The notes under the pieces: generated by a model | Told to the model about the DNA's origin: nothing | Seen by the model: only the letters and a program-made list of their open reading frames with translations | The model's database searches: none | Shown: positions 9,336 to 20,506 of the stretch, one piece after another | Layout of the letters: every line of letters starts with the position of its first letter | Position numbering within the stretch: position 1 is the stretch's first letter | Program-made: the position numbers and the translations under genes | Assembly: GCA_963759375.1 (NCBI GenBank) | Contig: CAVWYY010000008.1 | Span: 580,972-644,971 of the forward strand | Source of the DNA: DASSUW01 sp963759375 | GTDB taxonomy: Bacteria; Actinomycetota; Thermoleophilia; Solirubrobacterales; Solirubrobacteraceae | DNA length: 64,000 nt | Reading direction: 5' to 3'

Positions 9336-9872
9336 ATGACCCATGCGAGCCATCAGACCGTCCGCCTCTCGCAGGGAAAGCACCGCGATCCCGATCACGG
9401 AGCCTGCGTGATGGAGCTTGCGTCGATGCTTGCCGGAGAGCCCTTCTCGGATCGGCCGCGCTGCGTCGACCCGGTGATCGCGGGGTTCCTGCGCACGTAC
9501 AACGACGGGATCGACGACCGCCGAAGGCAGGACCTCTATCCGTTGGCGTCCGAAGTGGTGGGCACGCGCACCGTCTCGAGCGTTCAGGCCGAACGCGCCC
9601 GGCTGTGCATGCAGTGGGCCCAGGAGCGGGCCGGCGCCGGGCGCACCGGCGTACGGAAGCTGCTGCCCAAGCGGCCGCTGCTGCCCGACGGGCGGCTCGG
9701 TGACGACGCCGCCGGCACCCTGGCCGGCCGCGTCGCCGTCAAGCAGGCGTGCAAGCGCCGCGAGCAGGACGCCCACGAGGCCGCGGTGGACTTCGTGCGC
9801 GAGCTGCTGGCGGTGGGCACCGCACCGGCGCCCACCGTGAAGTCGCGGGAGGCTAGTGCTCTGCGATCTTGA
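9336..9872 (+). CDS. Conserved-looking hypothetical protein
   Basis: A 178-residue soluble protein of unknown function. A very good ribosome site, AAAGGAG, stands 7 bases before the ATG and fixes the start. The N-terminal half (RLSQGKHRDPDHGACVMELASMLAGEPFSDRP) looks like a compact folded domain with Cys, His and Asp residues that could bind metal, followed by a helical region (VIAGFLRTYNDGIDDRRRQDL). The C-terminal half is basic and Ala/Arg rich. There is no signal peptide or membrane helix. Its last 20 bases overlap the end of atpC on the other strand. I do not recognise a family. Confidence 0.75.
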   Translation: MTHASHQTVRLSQGKHRDPDHGACVMELASMLAGEPFSDRPRCVDPVIAGFLRTYNDGIDDRRRQDLYPLASEVVGTRTVSSVQAERARLCMQWAQERAGAGRTGVRKLLPKRPLLPDGRLGDDAAGTLAGRVAVKQACKRREQDAHEAAVDFVRELLAVGTAPAPTVKSREASALRS

Positions 9873-10262
9873 GGAACGCCTCGTAGCGGCGCTTGTCACG
9901 CGCCGCCGCGCGCTGCTCCTCGGTTCCCTCCTCCGCGCCCGAGAGCTCGCTCTCGGCGCGGTCGAGGCGGCTGCGCAGGTCGCCGGTGTCGAGCTCGTCG
10001 ACTGGGAACACCTCGTCGACGAGCACGAGCGCGTGCTCCCCGGAGATCTGCAGGAAGCCCTCGCCCTGGGCGAACCGGACGACGTCGGACTCCGACTTGT
10101 AGAGCCGCAGCTCGGTCGGGTCGAGCATCGCCAGCAGGGGCTGGTGGTTGGCCAGCAGGCCGATCGAGCCGACGGTCGTCTTGGTGGAGACCATCTCCAC
10201 CTCGTCGTTGAAGACCTCCCCCTCGGGGGTGAGGACCTCGACCTTGAAGGGCGTGCGGGCCA

Positions 10263-10263
<1 letters not shown>
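9853..10263 (-). CDS. atpC: ATP synthase epsilon subunit
   Basis: A 136-residue F1 epsilon subunit, the central-stalk protein that links gamma to the c-ring and can inhibit ATP hydrolysis. The N-terminal beta-sandwich is clear (FKVEVLTPEGEVFNDEVEMVS, GSIGLLANHQPLLAMLDP), followed by a short helical hairpin (about residues 92-135) of normal size. It is the last gene of the atp operon, beginning directly after the atpD stop. The 3' end overlaps the convergent hypothetical gene by 20 bp. Confidence 0.95.
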
Positions 10264-11708
<1,445 letters not shown>

Positions 11709-11714
11709 CGATTT

Positions 11715-11722
11715 ATCTCCTT
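11715..11722 (-). promoter_or_regulatory. Shine-Dalgarno deciding the atpD TTG start
   Basis: On the minus strand the bases read AAGGAGAT, 6 bases ahead of a TTG. This is the strongest ribosome site in the operon and shows that translation of the beta subunit begins at TTG 11708. A strong site on the catalytic beta gene fits its need for three copies per complex. Confidence 0.8.
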
Positions 11723-11764
11723 TTCGCCCTGCCGGTCGTCGCAAGCGCCGACCTTCGGGCGACG

Positions 11765-12673
11765 TTACCTGAGGCCCTCGGCCCCAGACACGACTTCAAG
11801 AATTTCCTGGGTGATCTCGGCCTGGCGCTCGCGGTTCATCTGCAGCGTCAGGTCCTTGATGATGTCGCCGGCGTTCTCCGACGCGTTGCGCATCGCGGTC
11901 ATGCGCGCGCCGTGCTCGGACGCCGTCGACTCGAGCAGCGCACGGAAGATCGAGATCTCCACGTAGGCCGGGATCAGGCGCTTGAGGATCTCCTCCGGGT
12001 CGGGCTCGTACTCGACGAGCGCGTGACGATGACCGGCGGCGGCGTCGCCGTCCTCGTCATCGTCGTCCTCCTCGGCCTCGAGGATCGTGGCCTGCTGCAG
12101 GGGCAGCAGCGTCTCGCGCGTGACCTCCTGGGTCAGCGGCGAGATGTAGCCGTTGTAGATGATCTCCACCTGGTCGACCTCGCCGTCGACGTACGCGGTC
12201 ATCAGGTTCTGCGCGATGTCGCGCGCGTCGCCGTACGACGGGCGGTCGGTGAAGCCCGTGTAGCCGCCGGCCACCTCGAGCCCGCGGAACGTCAGCGACG
12301 ACACGCCGCGCCGGCCGGAGGCGTACCAGCTCATCGAGCGGCCCTCGCCCTCGTGCTCGGCGGCGGCGCGCACGCCGGCACGGATGATCTGCGAGTTGAA
12401 CGCGCCGGCCAGCCCGCGATCGCCGGTCACGAGCAGCAGGCCCACCGTGCTCACGGACTCGTGCTCGTTGAGGATCGGCAGGTTCGGGACATTGCCCGCG
12501 GCCTCGGCCGCCTGGCGGGTCATCCGCCGGATCGCCGACGCGTACGGGCGCAGCGCCTCGATGCGCTGCTCCGCACGCCGCAGGCGGGCGGCGGCGACCA
12601 TCTCCATCGCCCGCGTGATCTTCTGGATGTTCTTGACCGAGGAGATCCGGTTCTTGACGTCCTTCTGCGCCAT
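11765..12673 (-). CDS. atpG: ATP synthase gamma subunit
   Basis: A 302-residue F1 gamma subunit, the rotor shaft. The N-terminal helix (KNRISSVKNIQKITRAMEMVAAARLRRAE), the Rossmann-like middle part (LLLVTGDRGLAGAFNSQIIR) and the C-terminal helix (ARMTAMRNASENAGDIIKDLTLQMNRERQAEITQEI) are intact. Odd feature: an insert at about residues 198-225 rich in Asp/Glu and ending in GHRHALVEYEPDPEE. Actinobacterial gamma subunits often carry a loop here, and mycobacterial gamma has one that limits ATP hydrolysis; this copy is longer and far more acidic. It sits between atpA and atpD. Confidence 0.95.
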   Translation of the reverse strand: MAQKDVKNRISSVKNIQKITRAMEMVAAARLRRAEQRIEALRPYASAIRRMTRQAAEAAGNVPNLPILNEHESVSTVGLLLVTGDRGLAGAFNSQIIRAGVRAAAEHEGEGRSMSWYASGRRGVSSLTFRGLEVAGGYTGFTDRPSYGDARDIAQNLMTAYVDGEVDQVEIIYNGYISPLTQEVTRETLLPLQQATILEAEEDDDDEDGDAAAGHRHALVEYEPDPEEILKRLIPAYVEISIFRALLESTASEHGARMTAMRNASENAGDIIKDLTLQMNRERQAEITQEILEVVSGAEGLR

Positions 12674-12676
12674 GGG

Positions 12677-14329
<1,653 letters not shown>

Positions 14330-14336
14330 TGATCTC

Positions 14337-14867
14337 CTAGGCCTTCACGACTTGCTTGCGTAGCTGTTCGAGTCTGTTCTTGACCGATGCGTCGAGCACC
14401 GAGTTGCCGACCTGGACGACGATGCCGCCCAGGATGTCCGGCTCCACCTGCGAGGAGAGCTCGACCTTGCGGCCGGTCTGCTCCGCGATGCGGTCGCCCA
14501 GCTCCTTGACGGTGCCCTTGTCGAGCTCGACCGCCGAGGTGATCGAGACCGGCAGCAGCTTGTTCTCGTCCTCCCACATCGCGTCGTACGTCGTGCGGAC
14601 GCGGAACAGGACCGGCATGCGGTGCTTCTCGATCAGGAGCTTGAGGAAGTTCATGACCACCGGGTCGGCGCCCGAGACGACCTTGTCCAGCCCGTCCTCC
14701 TTCTCGGGAGTCGAGAAGTAGGGCGAGAAGAAGAAGACCTGCAGGTCGCGGTTCTCCGACAGGGCGTCGGCGAACGCGCCGAGCTGGTCGCGCACGTCGT
14801 CGAGCTTGTCCTGCTCCTGGGCGACGTCGAACAGCGCCCGGGCGTAGACCGTGGCGATCTCCTCCAT
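14337..14867 (-). CDS. atpH: ATP synthase delta subunit
   Basis: A 176-residue F1 delta (OSCP) subunit that ties the peripheral stalk to alpha. It shows the N-terminal six-helix domain (VYARALFDVAQEQDKLDDVRDQLGAFADAL), the FFSPYFSTPEKEDGL stretch and the C-terminal signature EPDILGGIVVQVGNSVLDASVKNRLEQLR. Length is standard. The start codon overlaps the atpF stop (TGATG). Unlike in mycobacteria it is a separate gene and not fused to a second b subunit. Confidence 0.95.
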   Translation of the reverse strand: MEEIATVYARALFDVAQEQDKLDDVRDQLGAFADALSENRDLQVFFFSPYFSTPEKEDGLDKVVSGADPVVMNFLKLLIEKHRMPVLFRVRTTYDAMWEDENKLLPVSITSAVELDKGTVKELGDRIAEQTGRKVELSSQVEPDILGGIVVQVGNSVLDASVKNRLEQLRKQVVKA

Positions 14868-15448
14868 CAGCGGCCGTGCTCCTCTCCGGCCAGCGACGCG
14901 AAGTCGAGCTCGGACAGGGCCTCATCGACGAGCCGCTTCTGGTCCTCACTGGTGAGCGACTTGCGGGCGACCTTCTCCGTGGCGAGCACGGTGAGGTCGG
15001 CGACCTCGGAGCGGATCGCCTGGATCGCACGGCGCGTCTCGGCCTCGATGTCGCGGCGCGTCTGCTCCATCATCTCCTCGCGCTTGGCGCGGGCGTCGGT
15101 GACGATCTCGTTCTCCGCCGCCTCGCCGGTCTTGCGCGCGCGGGCGACGATGTCGTCGGCCTGGCCGCGGGCCTCGGCGAGCCGCTCGCGGTACTCCGCG
15201 AGGATCTGCTCCGCCTCCTTGCGGGTCGTCTCGGCGGCGTCGATGGAGTCCTCGATCGCCTTCTGCCGGCGGTCGAGCGCCTCGGCGATCCGCGGGAACG
15301 CGTACTTCGCGAGCACCCACAGGGAGATGCCGAAGACCAGCAGCGTCCAGATCATCAGCCCGACGTTGGGCGAGACCAGGAAGCTGCCGCCCTCTTCCTC
15401 GCCGCCGTGCTCGGCCTGCGCAAAGAGGATGTTGACGAACGCGTCCAT
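14867..15448 (-). CDS. atpF: ATP synthase b subunit
   Basis: A 193-residue peripheral-stalk b subunit. One membrane helix near the N-terminus (about residues 26-46, VGLMIWTLLVFGISLWVLAKY) is followed by FPRIAEALDRRQKAIEDSIDAAE and a long charged coiled coil up to about residue 175. A Glu/Gly-rich segment (EHGGEEEGGSF) precedes the helix. It follows atpE by 6 bases and is coupled to atpH. Confidence 0.95.
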   Translation of the reverse strand: MDAFVNILFAQAEHGGEEEGGSFLVSPNVGLMIWTLLVFGISLWVLAKYAFPRIAEALDRRQKAIEDSIDAAETTRKEAEQILAEYRERLAEARGQADDIVARARKTGEAAENEIVTDARAKREEMMEQTRRDIEAETRRAIQAIRSEVADLTVLATEKVARKSLTSEDQKRLVDEALSELDFASLAGEEHGR

Positions 15449-15454
15449 AGCGGC

Positions 15455-15724
15455 CTAGAGGAAGAAGGCGATGAGGCCCGCCACCAGGCCGTAGAAGAAG
15501 CACGCCTCGGTGAGCGCGAAGCCGAGCCACTGGATGCCGGTGATCTCGTCCCGCATCTCTGGCTGGCGGGTCACCGACTCGATGACCTTGCCGAAGATGA
15601 TGCCGATGCCGACGCCGGCGCCAACAGCACCGAGGCCGCCACCCACGCCGAGCGCAATGGCCTTGCCGGCGTCCGCGCCATCGTCCACGGCGGCGAAGAC
15701 GGTGGTGAGGATCGTTGCGAGCAC
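15455..15724 (-). CDS. atpE: ATP synthase c subunit
   Basis: An 89-residue proteolipid with two membrane helices. The first carries the glycine-rich packing motif GGGLGAVGAGVGIGIIFGK; the loop is ESVTRQPEMRDE; the second holds the ion-binding Glu73 in GFALTEACFFYGLVAGL. The residues beside Glu73 and the first helix lack the Gln and Ser/Thr ligands of sodium-type rings, so proton coupling is likely. About 14 residues precede the first helix, possibly cleaved or lumenal. GTG start with AAAGGAG 9 bases upstream. Confidence 0.95.
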   Translation of the reverse strand: MLATILTTVFAAVDDGADAGKAIALGVGGGLGAVGAGVGIGIIFGKVIESVTRQPEMRDEITGIQWLGFALTEACFFYGLVAGLIAFFL

Positions 15725-15743
15725 TGGACCAGACTCCTTTGGG

Positions 15744-16640
15744 TTAGTGGTGCTCGGCGACCGCGCCGCCGAGGTAGATGGCAGTCAGCGTGGCGAAGAT
15801 GAACGCCTGCAGGGTGGCGACCAGCCCGACCTCGAAGAGGAACAGGATGACTCCCAGGGGCAACGTCACCCAGCCGAGGGCCTCGAGGCCGAGCAGCACC
15901 GCGAGGCCGCCGGACATGAACAGGATGATCAGGTGCCCGGCGAGGATGTTGGCGAAAAGACGGACGGAGAGACTGATCAGGCGCATGAAGTTCGAGAGGA
16001 ACTCCAAGATGAAGATGAAGACGGCCATGCCGCCTGTCACCCCCGCTGGGATCAGGCCCTTCAGATAGCCGCCGACGCCCTTCGCGCGGATGCCCTCGAC
16101 GTTGTAGGAGACGAAGACGATGAGCGCGAGGACGAGCGGGATCGCGAGGTTGGCGGTCGCCGCATAGATCGCGAAGCCCGGCACCGCGACCCCGAAGACG
16201 TCAAACGTGTGCTCGGTGTTCGTCGGCAGCGGGATGTAGCCGATCAGGTTGTTGAACCAGATGAACAGGAACAGCGTCCCGATGAACGGGAACCACTTCC
16301 GGGCCATCTTGTCGTCGAGGTTCCCCCCGGTGATGTTGTCGCGCATGAGCGAGTACAGCACCTCGACGGCGGTCTGCACGCGGTTCGGCCGCGCCTGCAT
16401 CCGCTTGGAGATCCACAGCATCGTCAGCGTCGTCAGCAGGCCGGCGATGAACAGGTACATGACGGCCTTGTTGATGTCGAACGGCCCGGGGAGGCTGATC
16501 CAGGTGTCGAGCTTGAACTCGTTCTGCGGCTGGAACTCCTCGTTGTCCTGGCGCGTGAAGCCGAAGATCACGACGATCAGGATCAGCGAGAGCAGGTAGA
16601 ACCCGCCGACGCCGAGCAGGATCTTGGTCCGGGTCTTCAT
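15744..16640 (-). CDS. atpB: ATP synthase a subunit
   Basis: A 298-residue membrane subunit that forms the proton half-channels next to the c-ring. Five to six membrane helices are visible. The essential arginine is in LISLSVRLFANILAGHL, and the C-terminal helix carries FEVGLVATLQAFIFATLTAIYL. An early segment before the first conserved helix (QDNEEFQPQNEFKLDTWISLP) is extracytoplasmic. The ATG at 16640 is chosen because it overlaps the atpI stop (ATGA) and has GAGAGGAAG a little upstream; the longer ORF upstream is a shadow of atpI. Confidence 0.95.
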   Translation of the reverse strand: MKTRTKILLGVGGFYLLSLILIVVIFGFTRQDNEEFQPQNEFKLDTWISLPGPFDINKAVMYLFIAGLLTTLTMLWISKRMQARPNRVQTAVEVLYSLMRDNITGGNLDDKMARKWFPFIGTLFLFIWFNNLIGYIPLPTNTEHTFDVFGVAVPGFAIYAATANLAIPLVLALIVFVSYNVEGIRAKGVGGYLKGLIPAGVTGGMAVFIFILEFLSNFMRLISLSVRLFANILAGHLIILFMSGGLAVLLGLEALGWVTLPLGVILFLFEVGLVATLQAFIFATLTAIYLGGAVAEHH

Positions 16641-17053
16641 GGACTTGACGACTTCCTCTCCAGAGGGCGGATGAGCAAGGAGGTGGCGAAGTAGACGGTG
16701 AACGCGGCGAGCACCGTGATACCCGCCGTGAGGCCGTCTTCCCGGTCGGCGATGAGGCCGACGGCCAGGATGGTAAGGCCGATGAGCCACGCGCGCAGTA
16801 CGAGTGACGCCATGTTGAGCCCGAGGGCGGTCTTCACGTCTCCCGCGCGCTCGGCGCGGCGCTCGATCGTGACCGCCGCGATGCGCTGGATGATCCACGC
16901 CGCGGCACCGACGACATAGCCGAGAGTCGGCGCGCCGAGCAGCAGCACGAACGGCGCGGCCAGGAGGACCACGATGATGTCGAGGTAGCGGACGAACACG
17001 AGGGGATCCCCCCCGTGCGACGCTGTGACGGCAGGCTCAGCAGGCACGGTCAA
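16637..17053 (-). CDS. AtpI-like ATP synthase accessory membrane protein
   Basis: A 138-residue protein with four predicted membrane helices: about residues 22-42, 44-60, 82-100 and 108-128. Position as first gene of the atp operon, size and topology match AtpI, which in other bacteria helps assemble the c-ring and may conduct Mg2+. Sequence similarity in this family is weak, so the name rests largely on context. It begins about 105 bases downstream of the candidate atp promoter and its stop overlaps the atpB start. Confidence 0.7.
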   Translation of the reverse strand: MTVPAEPAVTASHGGDPLVFVRYLDIIVVLLAAPFVLLLGAPTLGYVVGAAAWIIQRIAAVTIERRAERAGDVKTALGLNMASLVLRAWLIGLTILAVGLIADREDGLTAGITVLAAFTVYFATSLLIRPLERKSSSP

Positions 17054-17125
17054 GCTCTGTACTCACCAATATTGGGCATGGAAGAACGCGCCACCCCCGG
17101 CCATCCCCGCGCGCAATGCTGCGGC

Positions 17126-17147
17126 GGGAGCCGGAAGGCCGGCTCCC
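17126..17147. other. Hairpin in atp operon leader
   Basis: A perfect 9-bp stem (GGGAGCCGG / CCGGCTCCC) with a 4-base loop. It lies between the candidate atp promoter and atpI, so it would fold near the 5' end of the atp transcript. It could protect the mRNA or act as an upstream terminator for readthrough from the other side. No coding gene lies between 17054 and 17261. Confidence 0.4.
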
Positions 17148-17167
17148 TGGCCTGGGCGGCGAGCGAC

Positions 17168-17197
17168 ACCTTAGCGCGAAATTCGAGTTTGTAACAA
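17168..17197 (-). promoter_or_regulatory. Candidate promoter of the atp operon
   Basis: Read on the minus strand, TTGTTA (17197-17192) and TAAGGT (17173-17168) are separated by 18 bases in an A/T-rich island that stands out in this G+C-rich sequence. The boxes fit a housekeeping sigma-70 promoter of actinobacteria. Transcription would start about 105 bases before atpI. No start-site evidence can be seen. Confidence 0.45.
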
Positions 17198-17261
17198 CTT
17201 TGTGACACCCGGCGCTTGGCCGCTCGCCGCGCGGGACATCACCACGGCGGAGCGACCGCGC

Positions 17262-17642
17262 TCAGGTCGCCGGCTGGAAGAGCTCGATGGGGTTGCCCGA
17301 CGGGTCGTCGAGGACGATCTGCGAGCCGCCGGGGCCGGTGATGATGTCGCTGCGGAACGTGAGCCCCGCGGCACGGAGCCGTTCGACCTCGGCCGGCAGG
17401 TCGTCGACGATCAGGTGGATGCGATTCCAGCCGCCGGGCTCAGGCGTGCGTCCGTCCGGCAACGTGCGGCCGCCGGAGCTCGCGGATCCGCTGAGCAGCA
17501 GCCGTAGCCGGCCGCGGACGACGTCGGCGAACGCGGGAAGCGCGCGCATGCGCTCGCTGAAGCCCAGATGCGTCGTGTAGAACGCGATCGCCTCCTCGAC
17601 GTCGGCGACGATGTAGCGAACGCTGACGAATTCATCGGCCAT
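17262..17642 (-). CDS. VOC (glyoxalase/bleomycin-resistance fold) protein
   Basis: A 126-residue single-chain VOC protein made of two beta-alpha-beta-beta-beta halves. The N-terminal half reads SVRYIVADVEEAIAFYTTHLGFSERMR and the second half NRIHLIVDDLPAEVERLRAAG through DDPSGNPIELFQP, with His and Glu in metal-ligand positions. It has no cysteine, so it lacks the Cys ligands of ArsI-type C-As lyases. ATG at 17642 shares a base with the stop of the ArsR-phosphatase fusion (TGATG), so the two are co-translated. A role in arsenic or thiol detoxification is suggested only by this coupling. Confidence 0.85.
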   Translation of the reverse strand: MADEFVSVRYIVADVEEAIAFYTTHLGFSERMRALPAFADVVRGRLRLLLSGSASSGGRTLPDGRTPEPGGWNRIHLIVDDLPAEVERLRAAGLTFRSDIITGPGGSQIVLDDPSGNPIELFQPAT

Positions 17643-18400
17643 CAGTTGACCTCCGGTCTGGTGGGTCGCAGGGCCAGGACGTGCACGAAGAACGCGATCC
17701 GCTCGGTCAGCTCGTCGGCCACCCGCGCGAACGCTCGCGAGCCGTCGGGCTCCCCGGCCGGGTCGGGCACGCTCCAGTGGGCGGTGTCCGGGCTTCCCGG
17801 GAACTCGGGGCAGACCTCGCGGACGCGGTCGCACAGGCTGACCACGTGGTCGAACCGATCGGTCGCGAACACCGAGAGGTGCTTGCTCCGCGCGCCGCTG
17901 ATGTCGATCCCGCGCTCGCGCATCGTCCGGATCGCGTCCCGGTGGACGGGCTTGGGACGGCTTCCGGCGCTGAACGCCTCGGCCGTGTCGGACGCCATGT
18001 CGCGCAGAAGCGCCTCGGCGATCTGCGACCGGCCGCTGTTCCCGGTGCACAGGAACAGGACACGCGCGCGATCCGGTGGCGGCGGAGCCGACGGGGCGGC
18101 GACGAGGCGCAGCGCGGGGTGCAACGCCGCGCCGGTCTCGACGAACAGGTCCCGACACCGCGCGAGATTGACGCGGTAGTAGCTGTCGCGGCCGTCGAAG
18201 GAACTGCGCCGCGTGGTGACGAGGCCGTTCGAGCGGAGCCGGCTCAGGTGGTACGAGACGAGGCTCTGCTGCTCACCGAGGGCATCGGTGAGCTCGCGGA
18301 CCCGCCGGTCGCTGCCGGCGAGCTCGCGCAGGATGGCCCAGCGCACCGGGTGCCCCGCGAGGTCGAGCAGAGGTGGCAGCGTCGCACGAGGACGAGCCAT
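17642..18400 (-). CDS. ArsR-type repressor fused to LMW phosphatase/arsenate reductase
   Basis: A 252-residue two-domain protein. Residues 8-90 form an ArsR winged helix (LVSYHLSRLRSNGLVTTRR recognition region); residues 111-245 are a low-molecular-weight tyrosine phosphatase fold with the P-loop CTGNSGRS (Cys118, Arg124) and a C-terminal DHVVSLCDRVREVCPEFPG segment whose cysteines match thioredoxin-coupled ArsC enzymes. Such fusions couple arsenic sensing to arsenate reduction. No classical ArsR CxC metal site is seen in the recognition helix. A palindrome at 18415-18430, just upstream, looks like its operator. Confidence 0.88.
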   Translation of the reverse strand: MARPRATLPPLLDLAGHPVRWAILRELAGSDRRVRELTDALGEQQSLVSYHLSRLRSNGLVTTRRSSFDGRDSYYRVNLARCRDLFVETGAALHPALRLVAAPSAPPPPDRARVLFLCTGNSGRSQIAEALLRDMASDTAEAFSAGSRPKPVHRDAIRTMRERGIDISGARSKHLSVFATDRFDHVVSLCDRVREVCPEFPGSPDTAHWSVPDPAGEPDGSRAFARVADELTERIAFFVHVLALRPTRPEVN

Positions 18401-18414
18401 GGTCCGCAGGGTAC

Positions 18415-18430
18415 ATCAATTCAGTTTGAT
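18415..18430. promoter_or_regulatory. ArsR-type operator
   Basis: ATCAA-TTCAGT-TTGAT is a perfect 5+6+5 dyad, the form commonly seen for ArsR/SmtB-family operators, placed 15 bases upstream of the ArsR fusion start. It sits in an A/T-rich spot of the divergent gap 18401-18624 and would allow autorepression. Confidence 0.55.
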
Positions 18431-18574
18431 CGATCGTGATGAGCCGATTCACCCCTTTGGGGGATCCGGCGGCCCGGCCGCGATCCATACGGTCCGCGCG
18501 GCGCACCGCCCACGAATCGCGCGGCCTCACGAGCCCAACGGTCGCGCGACTTCAGGTCCGGGGTGCTGTAGGCG

Positions 18575-18605
18575 GCCGGCCGCGCGCGCACAGCGCGCGG
18601 CCGGC
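18575..18605. other. Long G+C hairpin in divergent gap
   Basis: A perfect 12-bp stem (GCCGGCCGCGCG) with a 7-base loop, lying 19 bases before the GNAT gene. Being between divergent genes it is not an obvious terminator; it might form in the GNAT leader or block transcription entering from either side. The rest of 18431-18574 shows nothing I can name. Confidence 0.35.
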
Positions 18606-18624
18606 GACCGCGTAGCGCAAGTAT

Positions 18625-19101
18625 GTGTCGATGCGGGTGCGGCAGCTGCGGGCGGATGAGGCGGACGCGTTGCGCGAGCTGCGGCTGCGCGCGCTGCGGG
18701 ATACGCCGTGGGCCTTCAGCTCCTCGTACGAGCGCGAGCTCGGGCACGGTGCGGACTGGTGGGAGCTGCGGGCGCGGCAGGACGGCGACGTCGTGTACGT
18801 CGCCGAGGACGGCGGCGCGCTCGTCGGCATGGCCGGCGGCTTCGTCGCCGGCGGCGCGGTGCAGCTGTGGGGCATGTGGGTCGCGCCGGCCGCGCGCGGG
18901 AAGGGCGCCGGTCGCGAGCTCGTCGAGGCGGTGCTCGGCTGGGCCGGCGAGCGGCCGGTGGAGCTCGAGGTGACCGACGACGAGCGCGGGCGGCCGGCGG
19001 CGGCGCTCTACCGGGCGCTCGGCTTCGCGCCGAACGGCGAGCGCCGGCGGCTCGAGTCCGACCCGAGCCTGGAGACGATCGTCATGACCTGGACGCCGTA
19101 G
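18625..19101 (+). CDS. GNAT family N-acetyltransferase
   Basis: A 156-158-residue acetyltransferase. The GNAT acetyl-CoA motif A is seen as LWGMWVAPAARGKGAGRELVEAVL (Q/RxxGxG/A type loop ARGKGAG), followed by ELEVTDDERGRPAAALYRALGFAPNGERR, the motif B region. The N-terminal part (VRQLRADEADALRELRLRAL) is typical of RimI-like or small-molecule acetyltransferases. Either GTG 18625 or ATG 18631 may be the start; no ribosome site is apparent, so the mRNA may be leaderless. Its 3' end overlaps the convergent MFS gene by 20 bp. Substrate unknown. Confidence 0.88.
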   Translation: MSMRVRQLRADEADALRELRLRALRDTPWAFSSSYERELGHGADWWELRARQDGDVVYVAEDGGALVGMAGGFVAGGAVQLWGMWVAPAARGKGAGRELVEAVLGWAGERPVELEVTDDERGRPAAALYRALGFAPNGERRRLESDPSLETIVMTWTP

Positions 19102-20506
19102 CCATCGGCTCGCCGAGGCGACGGGCGCCCGTCGGCACGATGTGGCGGGTCGGCGGCCGCGGGATGACCAGCGCGGCGAGGAAGGCGAGCACGAGCCCGG
19201 CGGCGGAGACGAGGAAGGCGGCGACGAAGTGCGCCTCGTCGGCGTGGGCGCCCACGATGCTGGCGGCGATCTGCGCGCCGAGCGCGCCGCCGATCGAGCG
19301 CATGATCGTGTTCATGCCGGTGGCGACGCCCGTCTGGCTCTGCGGAACCGCCTCCACGATCAACGTCGCCATCGACGCGAACGCGAGGCCGATGCCCGCG
19401 CCGGTCAGCACGCTGTTGAGCAGGACGTGCCATGGCTCGTCGTGCAGCACCGCGAGCTGGAGGAACGCGATCGCGACCAGCGCGATGCCGATCAGCAGCG
19501 GCGTGCGCGAGCCGAGCCGGTTGCCGAGCCAGCCCGCCATCGGGCCGGCGACCAGCATCACGGCCGCCGACGGGAGCAGGTAGAGCCCGGCCTCGGTGAC
19601 GCTGGCGCCGAACCCGAACCCGGCCGACTCGGGCATCTCGACGAGCTGCGGCACGAGCAGGAACGAGCCGAACATGCCGAAGCCGACCATCAGCGCGGTC
19701 ACGTTGGTGGTCCAGACGCCGCGCATCCGCATCATCCGCATGTCGACGAGCGGCTGCGGGACGCGCAGCTCGTAGCGGGCCCACAGCACGAGCACGACCG
19801 CGCCGGCGGCGACCAGCCCGATCACCCGGGTCGAACCCCAGCCCCACGAGTTGCCCTCGCTGACGGCGAGCAGGACCGCGGTCAGCCCGAGCGACATCAG
19901 GGCGGCGCCGCCCCAGTCGATCCGGGCCGGCGTCTTGATCGGCGATTCGGGGACGAAGAAGTGCGTGGCCACGACGGCGCCGGCGATGACCAGCAGGCTG
20001 AGCCAGAAGATCCACGTGTAGTGGAGGTGGTCGACGATCACGCCGCTGAGCACGAGCCCCGCGCCGCCGCCGATCCCGAACGTGGCGGAGATCAGCCCGA
20101 TGCCCGAGCCGACGCGCTCGCGCGGGAACTCGTCGCGGATGATCCCGAAGGCGAGCGGGAAGATCGCGCCGCCCGCGCCCTGGACGGCCCGCCCGGCGAT
20201 GAGCATGCCGAGCGAGGTCGACAGCGCGGCGATCAGCGTGCCCGCGCCGAGGACGAGCAGCACGATGACCAGCAGCCGCTCCTTGCCGAACATGTCGCCC
20301 ATGCGGCCGAGCACGGGCGTGAAGATGGACGCCGTGAGCAGGTAGATCGTGAGCACCCACGTGACGGCTCGGACGTCGACGCGCCGTACTCGCGCCTGGA
20401 TCGCCGGCAGGGCCGGCGCGACCATCGTCTGCAGCAGCGCGAACGACAGGCCGGCGACAGCGAGCACGGCCAGCGTGATGCCGTAGTGCTGGCGCGTCGC
20501 GGTCAC
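19082..20506 (-). CDS. MFS multidrug exporter (DHA2/EmrB-QacA type)
   Basis: A 474-residue major facilitator with about 14 membrane helices. The first helix is ITLAVLAVAGLSFALLQTMVAPALP; motif A-like GRMGDMFGKERLL lies between helices 2 and 3, and the antiporter motif C-like GIGGGAGLVLSGVI in helix 5. This arrangement belongs to proton/drug antiporters. GTG at 20506 overlaps the restored stop of the MarR regulator (GTGA), so regulator and pump form one operon under the palindrome at 20975-20990. Confidence 0.9.
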   Translation of the reverse strand: MTATRQHYGITLAVLAVAGLSFALLQTMVAPALPAIQARVRRVDVRAVTWVLTIYLLTASIFTPVLGRMGDMFGKERLLVIVLLVLGAGTLIAALSTSLGMLIAGRAVQGAGGAIFPLAFGIIRDEFPRERVGSGIGLISATFGIGGGAGLVLSGVIVDHLHYTWIFWLSLLVIAGAVVATHFFVPESPIKTPARIDWGGAALMSLGLTAVLLAVSEGNSWGWGSTRVIGLVAAGAVVLVLWARYELRVPQPLVDMRMMRMRGVWTTNVTALMVGFGMFGSFLLVPQLVEMPESAGFGFGASVTEAGLYLLPSAAVMLVAGPMAGWLGNRLGSRTPLLIGIALVAIAFLQLAVLHDEPWHVLLNSVLTGAGIGLAFASMATLIVEAVPQSQTGVATGMNTIMRSIGGALGAQIAASIVGAHADEAHFVAAFLVSAAGLVLAFLAALVIPRPPTRHIVPTGARRLGEPMATASRS

